DNA of 64,000 nt, from NCBI RefSeq assembly GCF_040954645.1, contig NC_092810.1, forward strand, positions 13,068,377-13,132,376. Direction: 5' to 3'. The notes below the pieces were generated by a model. That model did not search any database. It saw nothing but the letters and a program-made list of their open reading frames with translations, and was not told the DNA's origin. Numbering within the stretch: the stretch's first letter is position 1; every line of letters begins with the position of its first letter. This stretch comes from Diabrotica undecimpunctata (lineage: Eukaryota; Arthropoda; Insecta; Coleoptera; Chrysomelidae). Of this stretch, positions 35,061-46,010 are shown one piece after another. The position numbers and the translations under genes were made by a program.

Positions 35061-36755
35061 GAATGTAGTTACCTTGTTTAAAAATGGGTAGAATAACAGG
35101 GTAGTGATTGGTAAAATACTTTGTTATTTTTTGTTAGTTATAATCCCGAAAACTCGAGAGTTACAGCGAAAAAAATTTAGCGCAAAAAGGGATGTGTATA
35201 ATTAAAATAATACGTTAATGACAGTGATAAGGATTGGCCGTAAAACATTAAGAAACATTTGAGTGAATTAAAAACAAATAAACAAGATTAACTGATAATT
35301 AGTGAAGTATAAACAATTGAACCGGTACTTATATCTAATTGTTCTCCGATTTTAAAGCGACGTTGCCAAACTGACAAGATTTTCTGAGTACAGAATAAAA
35401 TCAATCAATAACAGTATCACAGTGAAACGGTATGCATCGTTTTCTCTGAGATCCACGAGATATGGGAATAAGTATATTTTTAACTTGGGGTTTTTCACAC
35501 CCCATGTGTCGAACAGAATTACAAAATTTCACCTGTCGGATGCCGGGTTAACAATACTTGACAATGACAACATACCACTACTTTTGTTGCACTCCTTGTA
35601 TAACATGCACAATTTTAAAAATGCAATTTAGCGAATATTGGTTTGTGTACAATGCAAAATTAAATCATAGACAAAATTACTTCAATGCTTGTCCAACTAT
35701 TAAAATGTAATAAAGAAATAAACGTCAGGACTGGAAAAAATCAAATAAAGATTGTAATCATCATCTACTGCTTAGAACAAATTAATCCTTTTTATTTAAT
35801 TCCCTCTTTCATTGTTTCCAGAGCTCTAATGAAATTATTCGTTTTGCTGAAAAGAGTTTAATTGTTGGATTTAATTGCATTTTCAGTTCGTTTAACTATC
35901 TGAATTGTTGTTGATATTAAAACCACTTTATACATAATACTGCCATATTTATCATGCATATGAATAATAATATAAAAGATTAATCAATATTTTGTTTTAA
36001 AAGCATAGGTTACCACTACTTTATGAATATTATTGACAACATCTAATAAAAAATCTGCGCAAACAGATATAACACATGGCTAATTTTTATGTCTCCAACA
36101 TAACTAATATTAATAAAAACTAATATCAACCATTTATAGGTTAATGGTACATATTTGTGCCAATGCTATTAAAGATCGTAGTACCAGTAACGCCCTCTTT
36201 TGATAAAACCACTAAAATGACGTAATGAAGTGGTACAAATCGATAGCAGTATGTGTTTATTACAATTGTGAGTTTTTGCGCGCCTTTTTCACTGTTTTTA
36301 ACGATCTAGCAGTAAAAAATTGAAGCAAAAGTAAGTAAAATTAGTACAATGTTTTGTTATAGAATTGTAAGATGGGTTATATACTGATTTATATTTTTCG
36401 GTAATTGTTTCTTGTTACATTTTTTAACGGTGTAAATTAACATTAGTGATTGTTGTCAAGGACTATGGCCACGAGTACCAATTTATAATTGTGAAATAAA
36501 ATTTTGTCGCATATTGATATGATTATATTCGAAGCTTCATTGATATTGGTTAAGGAGAATTTTTTGTTAAACAAGTGGCATATGTACCGATGTCGATTTA
36601 GTCATGTAATATTAATTTTATGTAATATTAATTTTATTATTAATAGGCTAAATCATAAGGTATAAAACCATTTTTTTCTGCATGGATTATTGCAATACGA
36701 TTTTCTTGATTTGGTAAAGCTTTTGTTGGACAGCGACAAGAAGAATCTGCCAGAA
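35061..36755. other. No gene seen
   Basis: AT-rich. Just before the BEL element, 36690-36760 is open (DFLDLVKLLLDSDKKNLPET) and could be a fragment of something coding, but it has no recognisable similarity. Confidence 0.4.
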
Positions 36756-36760
36756 ACCCT

Positions 36761-37800
36761 TGTTGCGTTCTGCACATACGATGACCTCAATATAACAATT
36801 GGGGTCATCCTGAAGGGGGAGGGAAGATATTTTGTTCAATCTAGAACACGCTGGTTGCCCCCTTTCGGATTGGGTATGTATATTAAAATAAAAGAAATGA
36901 AAACAAGTGGACTGTATAAAACTCTATTTTAACACGAAGTAAAAGCAGTCATAAATATACATAACCCAATATACCTACAATTATAAATAAAGAAGAATAT
37001 ATTACTTAAAAGAAGAAGAATATATGTAGTACAAACTTACACACAAAAAGAGAACCATAAACAAAACAAAACTGTCGATTGTATATATACCACGTTATAG
37101 ATAGAAATAATATACAAAAAATAAAAAATATGAATATATATGTCATATAAAAACAAATTATTAAACTCAATGCAAAGTATACTCATAATACACATTATGA
37201 GTTAATATTAGGTAATAAAATACACAACACTGTGATATATATACAAAAGAATAGTGAAATTATTATAATATGAAAAATATACAAATCTACATAAAGGTAA
37301 TGAAATGTTCTCAATCAAGTTCAATCGCGATCGCGGCACAACAGATAAAAAGTTCGAAGCAAATATGACATCTATATACCAAGTAAACGTACTTGATATA
37401 TGCAGCAACAAAATTATGGTATTGTTCCTTACCCAATGAGAAGATGGCACTCCGGCCACCGCAAAAATATGTCTTCACCGACGAATAACAGGAAACACAC
37501 AATTCATATTTCAACTTTTCTGCATCAAAACGACTTCCTCGGTCAAAGGACCGATGCTAAGTCTCGTAAGGTACTCTTAACCCAAACGCACACACATGTG
37601 TGTGGTTTGAGAGATAAAACTCGACTCTTCCTATTCTTATCTCAAATGTGTGTCATTTTGCAGATGGCCCGTCTCGTAGCATGTAGTTTTTAACCCAGAT
37701 GCACCCTTATACATGAAATCTTGATATACGGGGAGAATCAAAACTACCATAAAGTCTTAATATTTAATAAATGTTTATTAACAGTTGCGAAACTGCAACA
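36761..37800 (-). repeat. BEL/Pao 3' LTR
   Basis: Begins TGTTGCGTTC and ends GAAACTGCAACA on the plus strand, so the termini TGTTGC/GCAACA are inverted. Same length as its partner. Short open stretches inside it are not genes. Confidence 0.95.
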
Positions 37801-37810
37801 TTCTCCCCGC
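37801..37810 (-). promoter_or_regulatory. Polypurine tract
   Basis: On the minus strand GCGGGGAGAA directly precedes the 3' LTR, the usual site of plus-strand priming. Confidence 0.75.
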
Positions 37811-38139
37811 GTTGGCATACGTGCCAATAAAACATAACTGTACTTTGTACTCCCGACGCACTGTACAAATTAGGAAACCGTAAACACTTCTTCGGTTACG
37901 AAACGAACGCCACACTTACAATCCTACAAAGCTATACATTTACAAAAGAGCACAAAGAACAATAACTTATACATACAACAATAAACTTATACAACAAACG
38001 ATAATAGGTTACAAATACATAACTACATACTAAGTATACATCACTACAATTATACAATTCTCAGTACTATACATAAAACAGATTTCCTCTCTTATAGGAA
38101 GTGCATTCCTCTATTATCCTAGGATACAATACATGAACT

Positions 38140-38500
38140 TGAAGCCATCGAGATGTAGCTATACAAGCGAATCCTCAGGATATCATGGATGGACCAGTTA
38201 ACCAAGGGGACCGTATGAAAAAGAACGAGGAAAGAAAGAAAAGTGATGTATATGATTAGAAGGCAATAATCAGAAAGTCTCGGACACATGATGAGAGACG
38301 GCACTCAATATAAATACTACAAATAACCTTCTAATAGTTCTCGAAAAGCAAGGAAATGGGAGAAGACAAATATCCTGGTTAACAAACCTAAGGAAATGAT
38401 TCTCCGCAACAACAACTAAGTTAAGGACAAACAAACAGAATAATTGTAGCCCGAATGGCCACTACAATATTCGAAACGAATAAGCAGCAAAGGCAAAAGA
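38140..38500 (+). pseudogene. LINE C-terminal fragment inside the BEL element
   Basis: Broken plus-strand frames read LYKRILRISWMDQLTK, KVMYMIRR, SLGHMMRDGTQYK, RRQISWLTNLRKWFSATTTK and a NKQNNCSPNGHYN tail. This matches the LINE tails elsewhere, but has several frameshifts and stops. It is clearly more decayed than the LTRs that surround it. Confidence 0.75.
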
Positions 38501-38978
38501 AATATCGTATGAATTATAACACTATCCCTAGATATTAGCAATCTACCTGGACAGACATAATCATGACGAAAATGTAAAATGAAGAAACTCTATTCTTCCA
38601 TAAGCTTTATCCATAAAAGATAATTATGATAATTTAAACAACAATAAGCAAATTATATCAGGTTGAGACTCAGCTCCATCTCATAAAAAGGCAGTGAATA
38701 AGCTAGTAGTAGACTTAGTCAATTAGAATAAATCAAAATTACGATAAATAAGAAATAAAGAGAATAGATAAAATACGAACATTTATGCTATTCAATAAAC
38801 AATGCTTTCTATACATAATAAGGCAATTTTGAAACGAACGAAAAACAAAAGTGGTGCGACTTCTAAGAATTCTTTCTACTTTAAAGAATTCGTACAATGT
38901 TACAAGAAAATGTCTTAACTATCCAAACATTAAAACCGTTATTTTTATAACGTGGCGCAAATACATGAACAAATAAAG

Positions 38979-40448
38979 CTACGCAAGCTTTAAGCAAAAA
39001 TATATCCCATAATCTATGGCAATAAAAAGAAATCTCGAACAAGTAACACAATGATGGATGGGACTTTCAACATTATAAAATGTGCAACAACTAAGTCCGA
39101 AATGATCTCTACAATTGGACGTACCTTGGGGCCCTACATGGCCCAACTGTACGTGTGTTTTAAACATCTTTAAACCAACTAGATTGTTCGAAGAAACAAG
39201 AAAAGGATGCTTTTTAGCACAAGGAATGGTAGCATTCCTCAACATACCGCTAATTGTCGTACGGTGAATAATTTCCTCTGGAAATAAATTCGGAATATTC
39301 AACTGATTATCCGGATTGGCAATACCGGATGGCAACGATTCCAATATACGAGGAAACGAGAGACTTTTTAAGTGTTGAACAATAAGCAATTCAGCTTGCT
39401 TTTTACGAACGTTTCTGATGAAACAAAACACAAATGCCTTTACTCGGCGTAAACGAGAAAGATAGGAGTACATTTTAAGCATATGTACCCCGAATGCTAA
39501 ATCTAGAGATGGGTGTAATGCCATTCTAGTAACTTTTGACCCAATTATGGTCGCAATATCTAAGTTAATAGCTTCTTTAGAATTGTCTCTGTCACGAGAC
39601 GACAAGAATTTTGGCTCACAATGCCAAGATTTTGATCGAACAAGTGTATCGGGGTTAGCTCCCCGCGAAGCTGAATCGGCAGCGTCATCATCAGACACCC
39701 CATCATGTAAGTCGTGCAAAGAAAAATCCTTGGGTAAGGATTGAATATTAGAATGGACCTGAGGTCCAGAGAGATGTAAATCATTAAAGGATAGCCCCGT
39801 AGAAGAACTCGCGTTTGTATGAGCGTCACGAGTCTTATAGGACTCACTATCATTTACCACTGCAACAGGTGGAAGGGAATATGCAATACTGCTAAGGCCC
39901 GTAGGTAACGCCTTAGGGACAGTATCTACATGAGCTAAAGTCGAGGATAGCTGACCTGACGAACTAGGCGCCATCATACGAGGTGCTTGAGACGTGGATG
40001 TCTCGAAAGAAGGTTGAGGTTTTGAAAAAGATGAGTCTTTTGACATATGATTTTGAGAAGATTTAACTACATTGAGTAGATGGCATAAATCTGAAATAAG
40101 TGTGGGAGGTCTTTCCCCCACATGTAACCTAGAAGAACAATGGGATGCACTACCTACTTTATAATACGTAAAGGATGAGAGGACGGGCTCCCATATTATA
40201 AGTCCCATTGCCTTACAAAACAAATCGTCTACAATGTTTCGATCCTCGCTATCTTCAGCGGAATCTACCAATAAGTTCTCGATTGCATCCTGTGCGCATT
40301 CATAGTTATCATACTCAACCTGTAAATACTCACGACGAACTTTCAAAAGATAATCAATATCGACCAATGAAACATTTTCTGCAATCCAATTACAGTGACG
40401 AATAATTGCATTCTTTGCAGACCGTCTCTTGAATTTGAGGGTTTCCAT
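38979..40448 (-). CDS. BEL/Pao Gag fused to RT and integrase remnants
   Basis: A 489-codon open frame with no internal stop. The N-terminal 90 residues (KRRSAKNAIIRHCNWIAENV, LLKVRREYLQVEYDNYECAQ) match BEL/Pao Gag. A Ser/Pro-rich linker follows. Residues about 190-240 (SSSTGLSFNDLHLSGPQVHS) look like the beginning of the BEL reverse transcriptase (GxSLND...GPxxQ). After a jump, residues about 300-440 match the pre-integrase and zinc region: YLSRLRRVKAFVFCFIRNVR, LLIVQHLKSLSFPRILESLP, then SGMLRNATIPCAKKHPFLVS and HVGPQGT. No YxDD, protease or integrase DDE core is present. The open frame with young LTRs suggests it may still be expressed or simply had no time to decay. Function unknown; it cannot support transposition alone. 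Confidence 0.75.
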   Translation of the reverse strand: METLKFKRRSAKNAIIRHCNWIAENVSLVDIDYLLKVRREYLQVEYDNYECAQDAIENLLVDSAEDSEDRNIVDDLFCKAMGLIIWEPVLSSFTYYKVGSASHCSSRLHVGERPPTLISDLCHLLNVVKSSQNHMSKDSSFSKPQPSFETSTSQAPRMMAPSSSGQLSSTLAHVDTVPKALPTGLSSIAYSLPPVAVVNDSESYKTRDAHTNASSSTGLSFNDLHLSGPQVHSNIQSLPKDFSLHDLHDGVSDDDAADSASRGANPDTLVRSKSWHCEPKFLSSRDRDNSKEAINLDIATIIGSKVTRMALHPSLDLAFGVHMLKMYSYLSRLRRVKAFVFCFIRNVRKKQAELLIVQHLKSLSFPRILESLPSGIANPDNQLNIPNLFPEEIIHRTTISGMLRNATIPCAKKHPFLVSSNNLVGLKMFKTHVQLGHVGPQGTSNCRDHFGLSCCTFYNVESPIHHCVTCSRFLFIAIDYGIYFCLKLA

Positions 40449-40489
40449 TGTTTAGACAAAAATGGAGCAGCTAATATTTAAAACTGACA

Positions 40490-41960
40490 AGACAAAAAGA
40501 AAAAGGTTGTGAATAAGTAAGAGTAATTGTAAATCCCTGGATTTTTTACAGAAACAAACCAAAGAGATACTTGTAATAGTTGAAAGCAGGTCTCTATAAT
40601 AAGACAACTACAAACAAAATAGAAAAGAACAGTCTCCACAGACCAGGTATCTTATCAAGGAAAAGAAATATCCCAACATAAAACGATTACAATCTGTTAC
40701 TAATGTCCCTACAATCAGGAAAAATTAAACAAAAAAATGATTGTAATAACCGAAAATACTTTTTCCACCCTCACAAACACTAACGAATACAAAAGAAGAA
40801 ATGTCTCTACAAACTGGGTATCTTTTTTCATAAAATAAATACCCTAATGTAAATGGTTATACTAACCCTAATAAGGTCTCTAGCATAAGAAAACCCTAAA
40901 CAAGTAAAAAAGTAAGAACGTCTTTCGGCAGACTGAGTATATGCTTAGACAAAAGAAATACTCCACTAAAAGCACTATGAAAAAATCAGAAAGAAATGGG
41001 TATAAAAACACCGGAAAAGGTCTCTGTCATAAGAGCACCTTTAAATAAAGTATATAAAAAAAAAATAGTCTTTCGACAGACTAGTTATCTTTCAGTATAA
41101 AAGAAGTGTAAATGTAAGATGGTTATAAAAAACCGTAAAAAAGTCTCTGTAAAAAGAGCACCTTAAAAATTAATGTAAAGAAGAAAATCGTCTTTCTGCA
41201 GACGACTGAATATCTTTTAGTATAAAAGATATACCGTAATGTAAATGGGTATAACAACCGCAAAAAAGGCCTCTGTCAGAAGAGAACCTCGAGAAAGCAA
41301 TGTGTAAAAAAAAAGAAATATGCAATAAATGGTTATAACAACCGCAAAAAGAAGGTCTCTGTCAGAAGAGCACCTGGAACAAAGAATGTAAAGAAGAAAT
41401 AGTCTTTCGGCAGACTAGGTATCGTCTTTCGGCAGACGAGTAGGTATCTTTTAACATAAAAGAAATACCCGACTATATAGTTATGATAACCGCAAAAAGG
41501 TATACAGTAAATAAACCTTGTACAACGTAAAAAGTAAAATGTCTTTTGGCAGACTGGGCAACTTTTCAGATAAAAGAAAACCCGACTATACTATGGTTGT
41601 GATAACCGCAATAAGGTCTCTAGCATAAGAGAACCTCGACAACGAAATAGTCTTTCAGCAGACTAGGTATCGTCTTTCGGCAGACGACTGGGTATCTTTT
41701 CAGATAAAAGAAATACCCCAACAAATAGTTATCACAACCAACTAGGCTCCTACCATAAGGAACCCGTGAGCAAGACAAATAAAATGGTTATCATAATTGA
41801 TAAGGTCCCTACCATAAGGAAACCGTAAGCAACGACATATTAACTGGTTATCATAACCGACAAGGCTCCTATCATAAGGAAACCGCAACTACACATGAAA
41901 AAGAACATGGAAAAAGGGTATCTACTACCAGAGAACCCTAAACAAACAAAAAAACAGAAA
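40490..41960 (-). repeat. Degenerate tandem repeats in the BEL leader
   Basis: About 12 imperfect units of 60-130 bp between the primer-binding site and the start codon. Each unit tends to contain GGTTATAACAACCGCAA, GGTCTCTGTCAGAAGAGCACC and GTCTTTCGGCAGAC with GTATCTTTTAGTATAAAAGA. The last three can each fold into a short stem. A 1.5-kb repetitive leader is unusual for BEL/Pao. Confidence 0.8.
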
Positions 41961-41971
41961 AAGAAGAAGAA

Positions 41972-41990
41972 AATCCGGCTCGAAGGACCA
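41972..41990 (-). promoter_or_regulatory. Primer-binding site for tRNA-Tyr
   Basis: Minus strand TGGTCCTTCGAGCCGGATT lies 3 nt from the 5' LTR. It is complementary to the 3' end of insect tRNA-Tyr including CCA, as I recall that tRNA. Confidence 0.8.
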
Positions 41991-41993
41991 TTA

Positions 41994-43033
41994 TGTTGCG
42001 TTCTGCACATACGATGACCTCAATATAACAATTGGGGTCATCCTGAAGGGGGAGGGAAGATATTTTGTTCAATCTAGAACACGCTGGTTGCCCCCTTTCG
42101 GATTGGGTATGTATATTAAAATAAAAGAAATGAAAACAAGTGGACTGTATAAAACTCTATTTTAACACGAAGTAAAAGCAGTCATAAATATACATAACCC
42201 AATATACCTACAATTATAAATAAAGAAGAATATATTACTTAAAAGAAGAAGAATATATGTAGTACAAACTTACACACAAAAAGAGAACCATAAACAAAAC
42301 AAAACTGTCGATTGTATATATACCACGTTATAGATAGAAATAATATACAAAAAATAAAAAATATGAATATATATGTCATATAAAAACAAATTATTAAACT
42401 CAATGCAAAGTATACTCATAATACACATTATGAGTTAATATTAGGTAATAAAATACACAACACTGTGATATATATACAAAAGAATAGTGAAATTATTATA
42501 ATATGAAAAATATACAAATCTACATAAAGGTAATGAAATGTTCTCAATCAAGTTCAATCGCGATCGCGGCACAACAGATAAAAAGTTCGAAGCAAATATG
42601 ACATCTATATACCAAGTAAACGTACTTGATATATGCAGCAACAAAATTATGGTATTGTTCCTTACCCAATGAGAAGATGGCACTCCGGCCACCGCAAAAA
42701 TATGTCTTCACCGACGAATAACAGGAAACACACAATTCATATTTCAACTTTTCTGCATCAAAACGACTTCCTCGGTCAAAGGACCGATGCTAAGTCTCGT
42801 AAGGTACTCTTAACCCAAACGCACACACATGTGTGTGGTTTGAGAGATAAAACTCGACTCTTCCTATTCTTATCTCAAATGTGTGTCATTTTGCAGATGG
42901 CCCGTCTCGTAGCATGTAGTTTTTAACCCAGATGCACCCTTATACATGAAATCTTGATATACGGGGAGAATCAAAACCACCATAAAGTCTTAATATTTAA
43001 TAAATGTTTATTAACAGTTGCGAAACTGCAACA
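41994..43033 (-). repeat. BEL/Pao 5' LTR
   Basis: 1040 bp, same bounds and sequence as the LTR at 36761-37800 apart from C at 42978 in place of T. Confidence 0.95.
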
Positions 43034-43038
43034 ACCCT

Positions 43039-43529
43039 ACAGATAAACAATTTCTCTTTCACTTTCTCTGTATTTATGAATTTGAATTAAAAATTTCGTC
43101 CTCCACTTGGCGTTTAACGATCGTTTTTCTTTTAAAGCCGATTTTTATAAGACATTGCCGCAGCACTTGATTCATATGTTAACTTTCTGCAACATATGCA
43201 TGCTGGTTTTTTACGTGGGGATCATCTATTATTCGTACATGTTAAAATTTTTCTACTAATGATATCCACCTCACTCCGGTCTAGTTTCCTAAACATACCA
43301 GCGTCTTTTCTTTTTTTTTTCTACTTACTATCGTTTGTTTTGTTATTGACCACACTGTCTTCATTGGTCTTTGTGTTAAGACTGTCGCTTCCTTCATCGC
43401 ATTAAATTATTTACCGGTTCTGACATTTGTATTTTTGAATGAACAGTGAGATAATAAAATGTATTTTAATACATTTAATGTAATGCCCGAAATGGAATTT
43501 TAAAAAAAAATATTTTTTGAACCTCTAAG
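43039..43529. other. No gene seen
   Basis: AT-rich DNA downstream of the BEL insertion; no recognisable coding sequence. Confidence 0.45.
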
Positions 43530-43688
43530 ACCGTAAATTTTCGGAGGACTAAAGACGGCAGAGAATATTTGAAGAAGGAGAACAAATAAAAAAATAATGA
43601 GGTGGAAAACCAGCAATTATGGCAAAAATACGAGGCCAAAGAGCTAGATGGCTTGGTCACATTATACGGATGCCAGAGAATCGAAATG

Positions 43689-45653
43689 TTAACCCTTAAA
43701 TACCATGGCGGGGTCAAAATTGACCCCCCGCGTTTTTAATGCCAAGTTTCGCTACCGAAACATAGATTGAGCATTGCGCGCTTTCTGCTAATCTTCGACC
43801 GATAGGTGATTTATCGATCTACGAAAATTCCGTTAGTTTATCTGTTACTACTGCAGAGTTAGGCACGCATAGGGTCAATTTTGACCCGCTTATGGTATAA
43901 GTGTTTCTAGTGCAATTAACGAGTAATTTGAAATGGCGGAGTGTAGTCGCAATAAACGTCCTCTGACACAGAAAGAACTTGAAGAGGAGGGACAAAAAAT
44001 TATGGACAATGGACTAGATAGTGACAGTGAGTTTTTAGACCAGGCTAGTGAACACAGTGATCACGAAACAGACAGTGAAGAGGAATGGGACGATGATGAC
44101 GAAAAAAATTGGTAAATTAATAATTCCGAAACTGGTAGTGAATATTCGGGTGAAGAAAGTGATATAGCTGACTCAAGGGATGTGTTTTATGGCAAAAATA
44201 GGTACAAGTGGTCTGAAACTTCTCCCACCTTTTCTCGTACACGTAAGCATAATTTAATTAGTCATTTACCTGGTGTTATTGGAAAAGCTCGAGCTAGTAT
44301 ACCAGAGAAACCAGTTATTGCTTGGGAATTTATTATTAGCCACGATATATTGCAAGAAACTCTTAAGAAAACCAATGAACGAATAACTAATATGGCTTCT
44401 AAATATAATTTATACAATTTATCGTGTCAATATACCAACCATCTTGACATAATTGAATTAAAGGCCTTCTTAGGCTTATTATATTTAGCTGGGATATTTA
44501 AATCCAATAATGAAGATTTAAGGTCTTTATTTGCTACGAATGGTACTGGCCGTGATATATTTCGAGCAACCATGTCACTAAACCGATTTTATTTTTTGCT
44601 TGGAAGCCTTTGTTTTAACGACCCAGCTACTAGACAAGAACGTATTGCGCACGGAGATAAACTGGCAGCTATATCCAATATTTTTAATATGTTTATAATT
44701 AGTTGCCAGTCCAATTATAGCTGTGGTGAATATCTCACAATAGATGAAATGCTTATTGCATTTAGAGGAAGGTGCCAATTCAGGATGTATCTCAAAAATA
44801 AGCCAGACAAATACGGTCTGAAAATGTAGTGTTTAGTAGACTCTAAGACACATTATTTGCTAAATGGTTTTATATATACTGGAAAAGATACACGCAGAGC
44901 AAATTCAAAAAAGTTATCCATCCCCACTCTAGATGTTTTGACACTTATTCCACCAATTTCTGGTACAAATAGAAACATAACAGCAGATAATTGGTTTTCG
45001 TCCATTGAGCTCATAAAAGAACTGAGAAGCCATAAAATTTCGTATGTTGGAACTCTAAAAAGAAATAAAAGAGAGATTTCTACTGAATTTCAACCCCAAA
45101 AAAACAGGCCACCTAATTCTGCCTTATTTGGTTTTACAGGAAGCGAGAGCCTTGTATCTTTTGTTTCTAAGAAAAATCGTGCAGTGTTGTTAGTGTCAAC
45201 TATGCATCATTCCAATACAATGGTTAATGGAAAGCCAGAGATTATAAATTTTTACAACGAGACAAAAGGTGGGGTGGATTCATTGGATAAGAAATGAGCA
45301 TGCTATAAAACTGGCAGAATTTATTATTAAAATTAAGGTAAAATCATGCTTGTCCTTTTCACCATTGGATATAAAAAAACTGCACATTGTTAATATTTTT
45401 CTTATAATTCGAGAAAGTGCATAGCTATGTTAATTTGACTGAATACAAAAGTTTTTTTTTAAATAAAGTTATATCTAATTAACCAAATTCGTTTATTTTT
45501 ATATAAATGTAAAAGTAGCTGTGAACAAAATAATTAAAAATAAAACAAGTTAAAAAAAGAATATTTTTTTAAACAAAAAACAATGGGGGGGTCAAATTTG
45601 ACCCTGCCATGGTACAAATGTTACTATTTTTGGCCATGGTAGTTAAGGGTTAA
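43689..45653 (+). mobile_element. Complete-ended piggyBac element, TTAA target
   Basis: TTAA at 43689-43692 and 45650-45653 flank a 1957-bp element. Terminal repeats are CCCTTAAATACCATGGC (43693) and, mirrored, CCCTTAACTACCATGGC (45649). Internal palindromes are GGGGTCAAAATTGACCCC (43710-43727), GGGTCAATTTTGACCC (43872-43887) and GGGTCAAATTTGACCC (45589-45604). The first starts 17 bp from the 5' tip and the last ends 45 bp from the 3' tip, the classic asymmetric piggyBac layout. Confidence 0.97.
43933..45297 (+). pseudogene. piggyBac transposase, three catalytic Asp kept
   Basis: Starts MAECSRNKRPLTQKELEEEG with an acidic Ser/Asp-rich N-terminus. A TAA at 44113 splits it, then come VFYGKNRYKWSETSPTFSRT, KAFLGLLYLAGIFKSNNEDL, EYLTIDEMLIAFRGRCQF (first Asp), NKPDKYGLKM and a TAG at 44827. 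It continues SGTNRNITADNWFSSIELIK (second Asp), KPEIINFYNETKGGVDSLDK (third Asp) and a TGA at 45295. The region after this, including the last helices and the zinc-binding cysteine domain, is missing, so an internal deletion removed the C-terminus but kept the 3' end. Only three stops and an intact catalytic triad indicate a recent family. It could be mobilised in trans. Confidence 0.92.
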
Positions 45654-45656
45654 AAC

Positions 45657-45834
45657 AATACTGAATAAATATTGTTCTGAAGTTATTTTCGTGTGGCATT
45701 TTAAAGTAATTACTATTTAAATGGGAATAAGCCACAATTAAAGAGAACGATTTCCGAAGTGGAAATTGAAACGTCAATAAACGTACTTTAACCTATAATT
45801 GTGGCTTATTCCCATTTAAATAGTAAATACTGAA
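45657..45834. mobile_element. Short hairpin element, copy 2, 9-bp TSD
   Basis: AATACTGAA at 45657-45665 and 45826-45834 enclose a 160-bp body that matches the copy at 10.5 kb (ATTGTTCTGAAG(C/T)TATTTTC, then TTTAAATGGGAATAAGCC and its complement). The inverted arms here extend to about 31 bp with TTACTATTTAAATGGG. It inserted into the LINE, after or before the neighbouring piggyBac. Confidence 0.88.
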
Positions 45835-46010
45835 GAAGGGAAAAATGGGTAAAAAAGAAGAGGACGTCCGAAGAAGAAATGGTTGAAAGCAGTAAAGCAA
45901 GACTTGTCAGAAATAGGCGTGAAAAATTGGAGAGACAAAGCAAGGGTCTAAAAAAAATGGAGGGAAATAACCAAGTTTTTAGAAGCCAGGAGCCTACAAT
46001 AAACTAAATA

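Larger units (their letters stand above)
36756..43038 (-). mobile_element. BEL/Pao LTR retrotransposon, deleted, very young
   Basis: Two 1040-bp direct LTRs, a 5-bp target duplication ACCCT (36756-36760 and 43034-43038), a primer-binding site and a polypurine tract define a complete insertion. Transcription runs on the minus strand, so 41994-43033 is the 5' LTR. The 4.2-kb interior lacks protease, most of RT, and RNase H. The LTRs appear to differ at only one base (37745 versus 42978), which indicates recent insertion. Confidence 0.95.
43530..46010 (+). pseudogene. LINE C-terminal fragment hosting two insertions
   Basis: Before the first insert the frame reads KIRGQRARWLGHIIRMPENR. After it, RGRPKKKWLKAVKQDLSEIG and NWRDKARV lead to REITKFLEARSLQ near 46000. 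Removing the piggyBac with one TTAA joins NV to KTIL, and removing the hairpin element with one AATACTGAA joins it to KKGKMGKKR. The original LINE frame is thus contiguous. It is 5'-truncated near 43530 and has some stops. Confidence 0.85.

Noticed and set aside
40500..41960. CRISPR array or regular satellite
   Set aside because: Units are irregular in length and degenerate, in a eukaryotic LTR element leader.
36761..43033. Short open frames inside the LTRs, identical in both copies
   Set aside because: Their identity follows from LTR duplication; they show no similarity, and overlap on both strands.
43530..46010. A host gene with zinc-finger-like or acidic N-terminus around 43.9 kb
   Set aside because: It is the piggyBac transposase within clear TTAA-flanked ends.
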